In this document: one piece after another, positions 9,031-17,940 of the stretch | Numbering within the stretch: position 1 is the stretch's first letter | Layout: the number at the start of each line of letters is the position of its first letter | NCBI GenBank assembly: GCA_029266495.1 | Contig: JAQSWS010000019.1 | Location: 1 to 48,705 of the forward strand | DNA length: 48,705 nucleotides | Direction of reading: 5' to 3' | Origin: Rariglobus sp. | GTDB lineage: Bacteria > Verrucomicrobiota > Verrucomicrobiia > Opitutales > Opitutaceae | The notes under the pieces: generated by a model | Told to the model about the DNA's origin: nothing | Database searches by the model: none | The model's input: only the letters and a program-made list of their open reading frames with translations | Program-made: the position numbers and the translations under genes

Positions 9031-9453
9031 ATGAAAACATTGTTTCCCGTCTGTCTTGCCCTGGCATTGATCATCTTGAGCGGAGGGTGTGCATCATCAC
9101 CGCAGGCCCGCATCGCCAAAAACCAGGAGGCCTTCAATGGCTACCCGGCGGAGGTGCGCACGGCGATCCAGCGAGGCGAGGTTGCCGTGGGCTTCACTCC
9201 CGAGCAGGCAAAGCTTGCATTGGGCGAACCGGATCGCGTGCTCACCCGCACCAGTGGAGAGGGGAACACGGAGATATGGATTTATCGCGAGCCCAGCCCC
9301 CGCTTTGGCCTCGGCATGGGCGTTGGCATGAGCAACGGTTCCATGGGGACGGGCGTGGGCGTCAGCACCGGGGGACGGGAATTTTCCGACGAACGGATGC
9401 GAGTGATTTTCACAGCTGGACGCGTGACCGCGGTGGAGCAAGTTTCGCGGTAA
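9031..9453 (+). CDS. small lipoprotein with BamE-like repeat
   Basis: A 140-residue lipoprotein: the signal peptide ends in the lipobox LSGGC, so Cys20 should be lipidated. The mature part has a region (GFTPEQAKLALGEPDRV..., ...WIYREP..., MRVIFTAGRVTAVEQ) that follows the small alpha-beta pattern of SmpA/BamE-type proteins: helix with xLGEPD, strand with WxY, and a final strand ending in a VxxVE turn. A Gly/Met-rich stretch (GLGMGVGMSNGSMGTGVGV) sits in the middle. ATG 9031 is chosen because it begins the signal peptide. It lies 18 bp upstream of a paralogue. The role is unknown; an envelope function is inferred only from lipidation. Confidence 0.8.
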   Translation: MKTLFPVCLALALIILSGGCASSPQARIAKNQEAFNGYPAEVRTAIQRGEVAVGFTPEQAKLALGEPDRVLTRTSGEGNTEIWIYREPSPRFGLGMGVGMSNGSMGTGVGVSTGGREFSDERMRVIFTAGRVTAVEQVSR

Positions 9454-9471
9454 CCGCTGTTTTGAAACTTC

Positions 9472-9894
9472 ATGAAAACCTCGTTTATTCTTTCCGCGTT
9501 GCTGGTGCTGACGGTGTGGGGGGCGGGTTGCGCGTCGCCCGATGCACGCATCAAGCGTTCGCCGGAAATCTTTGCGCGGCTGACGCCCGAGCAACAGGCG
9601 CTGGTGAAAGAAGGAAAGGTGGCGATCGGGTTTGATGCCGATGCGGTGAGGCTTGCAGTGGGAGCGCCGGATCGCACCTGGACGCGCACGGATGCAGCGG
9701 GTGTGAGTGAAGTATGGAGTTATACGACGTGGACCAACGACCGGGGCTATCCGCTCTACCGCGGCTGGTATCATGTCGGCTCGGGCCTGTATCCCTATTA
9801 TTTGAACGAGCCGGCCCGCAAGGAGCAGGAGTATTTTAAAGTGGTGTTCGGCCCCGACGGTAAAGTGACGGCGATCGAGCAGGACTCGCGCTGA
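9472..9894 (+). CDS. small lipoprotein, paralogue of its neighbour
   Basis: Also 140 residues, with signal peptide and lipobox GAGC, then the same SxDARI...GKVAIGFDADAVRLAVGAPDRTWTRT...VWSY...FKVVFGPDGKVTAIEQDSR order as the preceding protein. The two clearly arose by tandem duplication. The copies differ mainly in the central insert: Gly-rich in the first, aromatic-rich here (YPLYRGWYHVGSGLYPYYLN). Probably co-transcribed with the upstream copy. BamE-like fold is an inference from pattern, not from a confirmed hit. Confidence 0.8.
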   Translation: MKTSFILSALLVLTVWGAGCASPDARIKRSPEIFARLTPEQQALVKEGKVAIGFDADAVRLAVGAPDRTWTRTDAAGVSEVWSYTTWTNDRGYPLYRGWYHVGSGLYPYYLNEPARKEQEYFKVVFGPDGKVTAIEQDSR

Positions 9895-9965
9895 AATACA
9901 GTGGCGTAAGGTGGGAATGGAGCCGTGCTTGCGTTGATGCAAACCGGTGGCCAGCCTCCCCGTCC

Positions 9966-12686
9966 ATGTCCGGCTGGATGGCGGCAAACCGCGATTACCT
10001 CATTTTTATTTTGGCCTGTGTGGCGATCTTCGGATCGCTCGAGCTGTGGTTGCGCCGGCGGAGTCCCCATGGGCATCTGCCGAGGATCGCCTGGCCGACG
10101 CTGGGTGGATTGTTGATCACGGGCTGGTTTCTGGTGGAGGCCGGCGGACGTTCGGAAAGCGACCGCATCCAGGGTTTCCTGCAAGGCGTCGCGCCCACGT
10201 ATGCGCAGGAGCTGGCGCGTATGGGACACGCAAAGCTGACCTTGGATACGCCGCCTGACGAAGCGGCCTACCAGCGGATGATTGCCGCCACGAAACGGTG
10301 GAAAGCGGTCAACCCGGTGATAAGCGACGTATATACCTTCCGTCTGGTGGACGACGTCGTGCGGCTCATGGTGGTGAGCGAGACCGATTACGATCGGAAC
10401 GGAAAAATTGAGGGGCCGCGCGAGCAACGTGTTCCCTTGGGCAGGGAATACCCGCAAGCGGATGAGAACATGCTGCGTGCGCTGGAGGGAGCACATACCT
10501 TTTCCGAGAAGCCGATTCGTGATGAATGGGGCGTGTGGGTGAGCGCCCAAGTGCCGCTGCGCGATGAACAAGGACGCATCGAAGGCGCGCTCGGGGTGGA
10601 TTATCCGGCGGAGAGCTGGATCGAGGCCATCGCTTCAGGACGGGAGCGCATGATCTGGTTGCTGGCGGTGCCGGTGCTGCTCCTGGGTTTCGCGACGACA
10701 ACGACCGGGGCCTTGCGCGCCGAGATCGGGGTGCGCCGGCGCATCGAGGCGCAATTGCGCGAGAGCGAGGCGCACTTGCGCACGGCGATCGACAGCATTC
10801 CCTTTGATTTTTGGGTGATGGACGCGGAGGGCCGCTACCTTCTGGCCAACGCGGTTTCGCGCCGGCAATGGGGCGACAGCACCGGAAAAGCCCCGGCGGA
10901 TCTGGCGGTTCCTGCGGAGACCCGTGCGCTCTGGGAGCGAAACAACCGGCGGGCCTTTGCCGGCGAGACGGTGAGCGGTGACGTATACATGGAGGTCGCC
11001 GGACAGCGGCGCTTTTTCCACAACGTCGTTGCGCCGGTGCAGGTGGGGGACCGGGTCGTCGGCATTCTCGGCCTCAATGTGGATATCACCGAGCGGTTGA
11101 ACGCCGAGGAGGCGCTGCGCAAGTCCGAGCGCCGGTTTGCCCAGCATGTGCGGCAGACGCCGCTCGCAGTGATCGAATGGGACGTTGAGTTTCGCGTGAC
11201 GGCCTGGAATCCCGCGGCCGAACGAATCTTTGGTTACACGGCGGAGGAGGTTCTGGGAAAAGACACCGCGGCGTTGATTCTGGTGGATCGTTCCCGCCCC
11301 CACGTCGATCAGGTCTGGCGCGATATTCTTGCTCAACGGGGCGGCTGGCGCAGCACCAATGAAAACCGCACGAAGGATGGACGCGTGATCCTGTGCGACT
11401 GGTATAACACGGCGCTGGTCGATGAGGACGGCCGGGTCATCGGAGTGGCGTCGCATTGCGAAGATATCACCCAGCGCGATGTTCTAGAAAAGCACCTGCG
11501 TCAGACGCAAAAAATCGAATCTCTCGGACAGCTTGCCGCCGGCGTGGCGCACGAGTTCAACAACCTGCTCACCCCGATGCTGCTGCGCCTGGAGATGCTT
11601 CGGGGCGATCGTGCGGGCGATCCCGATCTCCTCGCGGCGTTGCGCTCGATCGAGGATGCGATCGACCAGGCGGGGCAGCTCAATCAGCGGATCCTCGCGG
11701 TCGGGCGTCGCTCGGTGGAGAAGCGCGAACTGCTGGCGCTTAATCCCATCGTGGACGACACGCTTGGCTTGCTGCGACACACGGTGGACCGGCGGATCGT
11801 GCTCGAGGTGCGACTCGCGCCGGGGATGGGGCCGCTCCTTCTGGACCGCGCGCAGGTGGCGCAGATCGTGGTCAACCTTACGCTCAATGCGCGTGATGCC
11901 GTGCTGGAGAAATCCAGGTCATTTGACGGCGGTGATTGGACTCCGCGCATTGAGGTTTCGACTGCCGCAGTCCAGGCGGCGCGCCCGACGGAGAATTCAT
12001 CATCCGCCACCCGGGTGCGGTCCTGCCAGCGCCTCACCGTCACCGATAACGGCGCGGGCATGACCGCTGAGGTGCGCGGACATGTGTTCGAACCGTTTTA
12101 TACCACCAAATCACCCGGGGAGGGCACGGGGTTGGGGCTCGCCGTGGTCTGGAACGTGGTGAAAAACCTGGACGGCTGGATCGAGATCGTGAGCCAGCCG
12201 GGGGCGGGGGCGACGTTCCACGTTTATTTTCCGGTTCCCGAGACGCCGGCCTCGGTGCCGGCAGCGACTTCGGCCCACGTTCGCTCGGACATGACCGGCG
12301 GCCAGGGGGCGGCGGGGCTGCGCATCCTGCTGGTGGACGACAACGTGTTTGTCGCCGACACGATCAACCACTTGCTGACCCGCACGGGGCACTCGGTGAC
12401 GTATGCGCAAAACGGCGAGGAGGCGTGGGCACTCTGCTCCAAAAACGCCGGTGCGTTCGACCTCGTGATGACCGATCAAAACATGCCGGGGATGACCGGA
12501 CTGGAGCTGGTCCGCCGCCTCCGCAAGGAGGGGGTTCCTCTTCCCGTGGTGGTGGTGAGCGGACACCTCGCGCCCGAGCTGATCGAGGATCTGGAGGCCT
12601 TGGGAGTAGCCGGCGTGCTGGGGAAGCCGTTCACCCAAAAGGAGCTCACGGCGCTGGTCGCCGGGGCATTTGTATCTAGAAATTGA
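9966..12686 (+). CDS. membrane-bound hybrid sensor histidine kinase (PAS-PAS-HisKA-HATPase-REC)
   Basis: A 906-residue sensor. Hydrophobic segments near residues 10-28, 43-60 and 228-246 bracket an extracytoplasmic sensing region of about 160 residues ending in VWVSAQVPLRDEQGRIEGALGVDY, similar to the end of a Cache/PAS-like fold. Two cytoplasmic PAS domains follow (about 270-385 and 390-510; LGLNVDITERL and CEDITQRD ends). The dimerisation helix holds His529 in AAGVAHEFNNLLTP, typical of NtrB-like kinases. ATPase boxes are seen at LTLNARDAV, VTDNGAGM and GTGLGLAVVWNVV. A C-terminal receiver has ILLVDDN and phospho-acceptor Asp837 in MTDQNMPGMTG. There is no separate response regulator nearby, so phosphate flow may end at the internal receiver or pass to a distant phosphotransfer protein. 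Ligand unknown. Confidence 0.9.
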   Translation: MSGWMAANRDYLIFILACVAIFGSLELWLRRRSPHGHLPRIAWPTLGGLLITGWFLVEAGGRSESDRIQGFLQGVAPTYAQELARMGHAKLTLDTPPDEAAYQRMIAATKRWKAVNPVISDVYTFRLVDDVVRLMVVSETDYDRNGKIEGPREQRVPLGREYPQADENMLRALEGAHTFSEKPIRDEWGVWVSAQVPLRDEQGRIEGALGVDYPAESWIEAIASGRERMIWLLAVPVLLLGFATTTTGALRAEIGVRRRIEAQLRESEAHLRTAIDSIPFDFWVMDAEGRYLLANAVSRRQWGDSTGKAPADLAVPAETRALWERNNRRAFAGETVSGDVYMEVAGQRRFFHNVVAPVQVGDRVVGILGLNVDITERLNAEEALRKSERRFAQHVRQTPLAVIEWDVEFRVTAWNPAAERIFGYTAEEVLGKDTAALILVDRSRPHVDQVWRDILAQRGGWRSTNENRTKDGRVILCDWYNTALVDEDGRVIGVASHCEDITQRDVLEKHLRQTQKIESLGQLAAGVAHEFNNLLTPMLLRLEMLRGDRAGDPDLLAALRSIEDAIDQAGQLNQRILAVGRRSVEKRELLALNPIVDDTLGLLRHTVDRRIVLEVRLAPGMGPLLLDRAQVAQIVVNLTLNARDAVLEKSRSFDGGDWTPRIEVSTAAVQAARPTENSSSATRVRSCQRLTVTDNGAGMTAEVRGHVFEPFYTTKSPGEGTGLGLAVVWNVVKNLDGWIEIVSQPGAGATFHVYFPVPETPASVPAATSAHVRSDMTGGQGAAGLRILLVDDNVFVADTINHLLTRTGHSVTYAQNGEEAWALCSKNAGAFDLVMTDQNMPGMTGLELVRRLRKEGVPLPVVVVSGHLAPELIEDLEALGVAGVLGKPFTQKELTALVAGAFVSRN

Positions 12687-12775
12687 TACGCGCGGGGGGA
12701 GAGTGTGTGCAGTGCACGGACGGCGCCTGAAGCCTTCGCCGGACGAGGCATGGCGCGAGTGCCCGCCCTCCACTC

Positions 12776-12820
12776 GGAGCCAGGCCGGGGACGACGCGTG
12801 GCGTCCGTCCGCCTGGCTCC
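12776..12820. terminator. long hairpin between convergent genes
   Basis: A perfect 10-bp inverted repeat, GGAGCCAGGC / GCCTGGCTCC, with a further GGACG/CGTCC stem inside its loop, lies between the ends of the histidine kinase gene and the phosphofructokinase gene. Its position and strength suit a bidirectional terminator, although neither side has a long T-run. Confidence 0.55.
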
Positions 12821-12828
12821 GGAGTTGA

Positions 12829-14076
12829 TCAGTGCTTTACGTGCACGGTCGCCCCTTTGGGCTGGCCGATTTGCTGGAGCAGGTCGCCGAACCACGGGGC
12901 GCTCGTGTCGAACGGTTTGCCGCCTTTGATGCGGGGGAACTCGATCGCGCGGAGCACGCCCTTCTGGTCTTCGTCATGACCGATCACGCCGCTTTCACGA
13001 CGGAGTGCACATTCCACCGCGAGGTCGGTGCAGCTCTTGATGAGCCGGAGGTCATCGGCATTGGCGGCGGCGGCGCGGGCGAAGTAGCCGGATTTTTGGA
13101 CGAGGACTTTTTCCGCGCCGAGCATTTTGGCGAACTGTTCGCCGAACCATTTGCCGGGGTTGATGGCGTCGAGCTTGACGTGGCCGAACGCATCACGGGG
13201 GACCTCCTGGCCTTTGGCCTGCATCTCGGCGATGATCGATTCCACGCCGGCTCCCTCGCTGATAAAGATGTTCACGTTGTCGACGCGGTCCATGATGGCT
13301 TTCAGGCGCGTGGCCTCGGCGGCGAGATCGACCGCCATTTCCGGAATAAACACGGCGTGGATGTCGAGATTGTCACGCGAGAGGCCGAGGCCGGGAACGA
13401 AGGTTTCGCGGTCGAGGAGCTTGCGATAGTCGGCGGCGGTGGTGGCGGTCAGCCAGCCGCAGTTGCGTCCCATCACCTCGTGAATGATGAGCATCCGCGG
13501 GTTGGCGTTGTGCTCGGACACGACATTGCGGAAATAACGGGCGCCGTGCTCGGCGGCGGTCCAGGCTCCGAGGGACTGGCGGATCGGGTAGACGTCGTTG
13601 TCGATGGTCTTGGGCAGGCCGATGACCGTGAGGCCGTAGTTGTTCTTCGCGAGGAAGGCGGCGAGGTCCGCGGCGGCGGTGTTGGTGTCGTCGCCGCCGA
13701 TCGTGTGAAGGATGTCGACTCCGTCTTTGATGAGCTGGTCGGCGGCGACCTTTTGGGGATCCTGGCCCTCTTTCACGAGGCCGCGTTTCACGCAGTCCTT
13801 CACGTTGGTGAGCTTCACGCGGCTGTTGCCGATGGGGCTGCCGCCGTGTTTATGGAGAACGGCGGCGGCCGCGCGTTCGGCAGGGCCGATCTTGTAGCTG
13901 TCGCCGAGGAGGAGACCTTTGTAGCCGCCATGGTAGGCGATGATTTCGATCTCGGGCGCGATCTCGGTGTAGCGCTCAATGAGCCCGCCGACGGCGGAGC
14001 TGAGGCAGGGCGCGAGGCCACCGGCGGTGAGGAGGGCGACTTTTTTGGGACGATCTGGGCGGGCGGGAGTGCTCAT
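12829..14076 (-). CDS. pfp: pyrophosphate-dependent 6-phosphofructokinase
   Basis: A 415-residue phosphofructokinase of the PPi-using clade: it phosphorylates fructose-6-phosphate reversibly with pyrophosphate and so works in both glycolysis and gluconeogenesis. The donor-site motif is GGDDT (Asp129-Asp130) where ATP-dependent enzymes have GGDG, and the substrate loop is PKTIDND with Lys where ATP enzymes have Gly; both residues are markers of PPi specificity. MGRNCGWL and ISEGAG are also present. ATG 14076 (MSTPARPDRPKKVALLTAGG) puts the GG nucleotide loop at the usual distance; the 55 open codons before it are not protein-like. Single gene, transcribed toward the hybrid kinase. Confidence 0.92.
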   Translation of the reverse strand: MSTPARPDRPKKVALLTAGGLAPCLSSAVGGLIERYTEIAPEIEIIAYHGGYKGLLLGDSYKIGPAERAAAAVLHKHGGSPIGNSRVKLTNVKDCVKRGLVKEGQDPQKVAADQLIKDGVDILHTIGGDDTNTAAADLAAFLAKNNYGLTVIGLPKTIDNDVYPIRQSLGAWTAAEHGARYFRNVVSEHNANPRMLIIHEVMGRNCGWLTATTAADYRKLLDRETFVPGLGLSRDNLDIHAVFIPEMAVDLAAEATRLKAIMDRVDNVNIFISEGAGVESIIAEMQAKGQEVPRDAFGHVKLDAINPGKWFGEQFAKMLGAEKVLVQKSGYFARAAAANADDLRLIKSCTDLAVECALRRESGVIGHDEDQKGVLRAIEFPRIKGGKPFDTSAPWFGDLLQQIGQPKGATVHVKH

Positions 14077-14250
14077 GGCGTGGTGGAAAGAGATCAGCGT
14101 GGAAAGCGGTTCGCGTGCCGTCGAGCCGGGAGGATGGGCGGGGGTTGGCAAAAAGGGCGCAGGTTTTGCAGGTGGAGCGGGGTTTCGGAAGGCAACGAAT
14201 GACATGGAAATAGCGTGGAACCGGCCTTGGGTTTTCCACACTATCGAAGG

Positions 14251-15297
14251 ATGAAAGCACCTAGCCTGTTAGCATTGGCGATGATGGGAGTTCTTCCTTT
14301 GGCGGATGTGCGGGCGGATGGGGATCGGGAGATCCCGGTCGAGCGGGCGCGCAACGCCCCCGTGTTCACCCTGTATTTCGAGAACGACTATTTCGGGGGC
14401 GAAGATCAGCATTACACGAACGGTCTCAAACTGTCCTGGGTCACCGGCGATCTTTCAGAGTGGGGGCAGGAAGGCTGGCGCAAGACCTTCGTGGAGTCGC
14501 TGCCTTTCGTGAATCAACCGGACCGGCAGAAGAATTTTGGCATTTCGCTGGGCCAGAATATTTATACGCCGCAGGACACGAATCTGGTGATTCCGGATCC
14601 GGATGACCGGCCGTATGCCGGCTGGTCGTATCTGGAGTTTAGCTTCATCAGCAAAACCGAACGCGTGATGGATACGGTGGCGATCCAGCTCGGCATCGTG
14701 GGGCCGCATTCCTACGCGGAGGATTTCCAGAAGGTTTTTCATAAGTGGATCAACGACGACGAACCGCGTGGCTGGGATTCGCAGCTCGAGGATGAATTTG
14801 GCATCAATCTGATTTTTGAACGCAAGTGGCGTCTGTATGCCCGCACGCTCGGCGATACACTGGGCATTGATTTTGTCCCGCACGTCGGCGCGAGCCTGGG
14901 CAACGTCCAGACCTATGCCAACGCCGGTGGGGTGGTTCGCGCGGGTTTTAATCTGCCGAGCGATTTTGGTGTGGATTTGATTCGCGGGGGAGGTGCGGTG
15001 AGCACGCCGGTCAATGACCGTGATCCTCGCGTTGCGGCGGACCGCAGCTGGAGCTTTTTTGTCTTTGGCGGTGTGGATGGACGCGCGGTGGGCCGGGATA
15101 TTTTCCTCGACGGAAACACGTTTCGCGACAGCCCCAGCGTGGACAAAAAACCATTCGTCGGGGACGCCTATTATGGCGTCGGCCTGATCTTGGGAACCTG
15201 GCAGCTCACCTACACCGAGGTGGTGCGCACCCGTGAGTTCGACGGCCAGGATGACATGAGTTACTTCGGATCGGTAACGCTTTCGAAGGCGTTTTGA
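14251..15297 (+). CDS. lpxR: LpxR-family outer-membrane lipid A 3-O-deacylase
   Basis: A 348-residue protein with an N-terminal signal peptide (MKAPSLLALAMMGVLPLADVRA). It matches the LpxR (DUF2219) outer-membrane barrels that remove the 3'-acyloxyacyl chain of lipid A. The diagnostic ENDYFGGEDQHYTNGLKLSW motif holds the Asn-Asp and Thr-Asn catalytic/calcium residues, and DRPYAGWSYLEF follows. The protein ends in Phe (TLSKAF), as many outer-membrane barrels do. Presence implies a lipid A-containing outer membrane. The symbol reflects family membership; enzymatic activity is not proven. It converges with the next gene across 43 bp. Confidence 0.85.
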   Translation: MKAPSLLALAMMGVLPLADVRADGDREIPVERARNAPVFTLYFENDYFGGEDQHYTNGLKLSWVTGDLSEWGQEGWRKTFVESLPFVNQPDRQKNFGISLGQNIYTPQDTNLVIPDPDDRPYAGWSYLEFSFISKTERVMDTVAIQLGIVGPHSYAEDFQKVFHKWINDDEPRGWDSQLEDEFGINLIFERKWRLYARTLGDTLGIDFVPHVGASLGNVQTYANAGGVVRAGFNLPSDFGVDLIRGGGAVSTPVNDRDPRVAADRSWSFFVFGGVDGRAVGRDIFLDGNTFRDSPSVDKKPFVGDAYYGVGLILGTWQLTYTEVVRTREFDGQDDMSYFGSVTLSKAF

Positions 15298-15340
15298 ACG
15301 GGTGGACGGGCAGGTTGCGAAGCCGGCGGCGGGCCGGTTA

Positions 15341-16762
15341 TTATATCGGAGCGAGGACGGTGCGAATCACATCGGCCGCGGTGTAGGACGGGCGATCCTT
15401 TGTGAAAAAACGTGGAAGGTGGGCCACATCATGACCGGCGGTGATCAGCGGCGGTTCATCATGCGAGGTGGAGTGCTGTCCCAGTCCGATGGTCGCGAGC
15501 AGGGTGTTGCATAGGCATTTGCGACCGACGGTATCGGCGGCGTTGCCGCCCTTGCGGACGTAATCGACGACGCTCTCACTGGGGCAGCGGTAGCCGAGGG
15601 AGCCATCGGGTCTGACGTAGGTTTCGCGCAAGTAGCCGAGATCGCAGATACGCGGGCGTTCGGCGTAACGAACGGGATTGGAGAGCGTGTCGGGGTGCTG
15701 GAGAACCTTGAAGGGGAATCCGGTGGGCGAGGCGTGCGGGTCGGTGTGAATATGGGTGCAACCGGCGAGGGCGAGGGCGCAGACATCGCGCTTGAGATCG
15801 GAGTCCAGTCCGGATTCTTCGCAGAAGGCAAATGCGGTGCCAATCTGCACGCCGGTCGCTCCGAGACGGTGGGCATCGGCGAGTCTGGCGGCATCGGCGT
15901 GGGAGCCGGCGATCCAGAAGGGAAGGCCGAGGGCCCGGATCTTGTCGAGATCGGGACGGTCGCGTTCGCCATAGAGGGGTTCACCGGAGGCGGTGAGTTG
16001 CAAGGGGCCGCGCGGCGGGGCGTTGTGGCCGCCGGCGGCTTCGGTTTCGACTACGAACCCGTCCACGCGGCCTGAAGCCTTGCGGGCAAGGGTGGTCGCC
16101 AGAGTGGCGGAGCTTACGATTGCAAGAAAACGCGGGCGGTTTAACGCGGGCGCGGTGCCTCCAAAAAATCCCGACGGATCGAATGTGGCAAAAACATCAA
16201 CCGGTGGGGTCGCTGCGTCGGCGACATCGATTTTGAGCCGGGTGGTTTCGCCCCGGGCGAGTTGATCGAGCACTCCGGGAATGGCCCGGGGGATGCCTGC
16301 GCCCATGAGAACGTAGTCCACTCCGGCGAGCATCGCGCCGTAGAGTGAGGGGAGGGTGGGAATCTGGATTTTTTCGAGGAGATTGATGCCCACCAGTCCC
16401 GTGTGATTTTCCTTGGCGAGGAAGACCTCCACGAAATTGGCCGCGACGGTGAGTTCGGTCAGGGCCGGGCTGCCGGGCAGGTTCGGCATCGGGGTGAGTT
16501 TGAACGGTGCGCGGGGCGGCAGGCCGCCCGCTACGAAGTAGGTTGCCAGAATCCGATCGGCGACACCGGGCACAGGAAAGCGGGCGAGCGCCCGTCTCAA
16601 GTCTCCCGCGGAATCACCCTGCTGCAGGCGCCGGGCAAGCACGATGGGAAGGAGCGTGCCGGATACGACGCCGAGCTGGCCTTGCTGGGAAACCGCTCGG
16701 GCGAGCGGCCAGTTGGAGACTCCAACGCCCATTCCTCCCTGAATGATAATCGGCAGTGACAT
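15341..16762 (-). CDS. nitronate monooxygenase-like flavoprotein
   Basis: A 473-residue FMN-binding TIM barrel of the nitronate monooxygenase/2-nitropropane dioxygenase family. Visible are IIIQGGMGVGVSN at the N-terminus, VETEAAGGHNAP, FWIAGSHADAARL and the phosphate-binding GATGVQIGTAFAFCEES. It is longer than the usual ~320-350 residues, having a C-terminal part with several cysteines (GYRCPSES, GRKCLCN) that resembles the longer NMO-like proteins found beside polyketide/fatty acid genes. ATG 16762 (MSLPIIIQGG) fits the family start better than ATG 16795. Substrate unknown. It lies 172 bp downstream of tadA on the same strand. Confidence 0.82.
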   Translation of the reverse strand: MSLPIIIQGGMGVGVSNWPLARAVSQQGQLGVVSGTLLPIVLARRLQQGDSAGDLRRALARFPVPGVADRILATYFVAGGLPPRAPFKLTPMPNLPGSPALTELTVAANFVEVFLAKENHTGLVGINLLEKIQIPTLPSLYGAMLAGVDYVLMGAGIPRAIPGVLDQLARGETTRLKIDVADAATPPVDVFATFDPSGFFGGTAPALNRPRFLAIVSSATLATTLARKASGRVDGFVVETEAAGGHNAPPRGPLQLTASGEPLYGERDRPDLDKIRALGLPFWIAGSHADAARLADAHRLGATGVQIGTAFAFCEESGLDSDLKRDVCALALAGCTHIHTDPHASPTGFPFKVLQHPDTLSNPVRYAERPRICDLGYLRETYVRPDGSLGYRCPSESVVDYVRKGGNAADTVGRKCLCNTLLATIGLGQHSTSHDEPPLITAGHDVAHLPRFFTKDRPSYTAADVIRTVLAPI

Positions 16763-16934
16763 AGCCGGCAACTCAACCGGCAGGCGCTTGCGCATGAAAG
16801 GGGCATTTGCCCGATGTGCGCAGTGTGATGAGTTGTGATTGGATCCTAATCGAAACGCTTATGCGGGCTGATGATCGACAGCGCGGATTTGGCGATGACG
16901 CGGATCCGACGGGGTCGCCGGGGCTTCACGGTTA

Positions 16935-17453
16935 TTATTCAGCCGCCCGCTTCAGCTTGAAGAATCCCTGGATCAGGGTGCGGCACTCCTCCTCCATCAC
17001 GCCGCCGGCGGTGATTTCGAGGTGATGGTTGACGCGGGGTAACGCGTTCAGGTCGGTGGCGCCGCCGAGGCAGCCCATTTTGGGGTCGGGAACGGCGTAG
17101 CAGACCCGTTTGAGACGCGACATCAGCGTGGCGCCGGAGCACATCGGGCAGGGCTCCTTGGTGACATAGAGCGTGCAGCCCTCAAGGCGCCAGTTGCCCA
17201 GTGTGGTGGCGGCTTGGGTGATCGCGAGCATCTCGGCATGCGCGGTGGGATCCTGGGCGCTTTCGACGGTGTTGTGGGCAAAGGCGATTACCTCGCCGCC
17301 ATGTTCGATCACGAAGCCGCTGGGCACCTCGTCGCGGCGCCACGCGTCGATCGCCTGGTTGTAGGCCAGGCTCATGAAAAACACATCGTCTCGCGCGAGT
17401 TGCGACGGGAACCGTTTTTCGAACGGACAATCGTTGGGGGTGGACGGTGGCAT
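16935..17453 (-). CDS. tadA: tRNA-specific adenosine deaminase-like protein
   Basis: A 172-residue zinc deaminase of the TadA/CMP-dCMP deaminase family; TadA converts wobble A34 of tRNA-Arg to inosine. The zinc/catalytic set is HAE (His72, Glu74) and PCPMC (Cys102, Cys105), followed by LMSRLKRVCYAVPDPKMG. The start at ATG 17453 gives a short N-terminal extension before FMSLAYNQAIDAW; a start about 30 residues later is also possible. A guanine-deaminase-like specificity cannot be excluded without structure-based comparison. It is divergent from infA. Confidence 0.8.
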   Translation of the reverse strand: MPPSTPNDCPFEKRFPSQLARDDVFFMSLAYNQAIDAWRRDEVPSGFVIEHGGEVIAFAHNTVESAQDPTAHAEMLAITQAATTLGNWRLEGCTLYVTKEPCPMCSGATLMSRLKRVCYAVPDPKMGCLGGATDLNALPRVNHHLEITAGGVMEEECRTLIQGFFKLKRAAE

Positions 17454-17604
17454 GAAGGAGGCGCGGGCGGAGAGTGGGGCGCGACCGGCGCACCGAGGAA
17501 AGCCTTGACTTACGAGGGGGAAAGATGGCTTACAAGTAGCTTTTATATACCCGAACCTGAACGCATGATCATCCTTGTCCCTGGCCTCGTCGCCGCTGTT
17601 ACCC

Positions 17605-17874
17605 ATGTCTGAATCCTCTGACGGCAAGTCCATTGAAGTTGAAGGCAAGGTCGTGACCGTCCTCCCCGGCACGATGTTCAAGGTGCAGCTGTCCAACGGC
17701 CATATCGTGCTCGCGCACATCTCGGGAAAGCTCCGCAAGAATTTCATCAAGATCGCCGCAGGCGATGGCGTGAAGATGGAGATGAGCCCCTACGACCTCG
17801 AAAAGGCCCGCATCACCTACCGCATGAAGGACGTGAACGCCCAGCCGTTCGTGCCTCGCAAGCGCCGTTACTGA
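17605..17874 (+). CDS. infA: translation initiation factor IF-1
   Basis: An 89-residue S1/OB-fold protein that binds the ribosomal A site during initiation. The core reads [41 protein letters not shown], then [21 protein letters not shown]. It is longer than the standard ~72 residues because of a short N-terminal tail and a basic C-terminal tail ending RKRRY. ATG 17605 (MSESSDGK) is chosen over the in-frame ATG 30 bp upstream. A TTGACT box at 17505-17510 could be part of its promoter, but no good -10 was found at proper spacing. It ends in a textbook terminator. Confidence 0.95.
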   Translation: MSESSDGKSIEVEGKVVTVLPGTMFKVQLSNGHIVLAHISGKLRKNFIKIAAGDGVKMEMSPYDLEKARITYRMKDVNAQPFVPRKRRY

Positions 17875-17904
17875 GCCGTCGCGCCTTGTCCTTTGTTTTC
17901 CATC

Positions 17905-17933
17905 GACGCCGTCACCCTGACGGCGTCTTTTTT
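17905..17933 (+). terminator. intrinsic terminator of infA
   Basis: A perfect 10-bp stem GACGCCGTCA / TGACGGCGTC with a CCC loop, directly followed by six T. It begins 31 bp after the infA stop and ends only 8 bp before the chosen GTG start of the recombinase gene. Confidence 0.93.
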
Positions 17934-17940
17934 ATGTCCG

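Noticed and set aside
12832-14202. Plus-strand frame of 456 codons opposite the phosphofructokinase gene
   Set aside because: The minus strand has GGDDT and PKTIDND motifs; the plus frame has no recognisable family.
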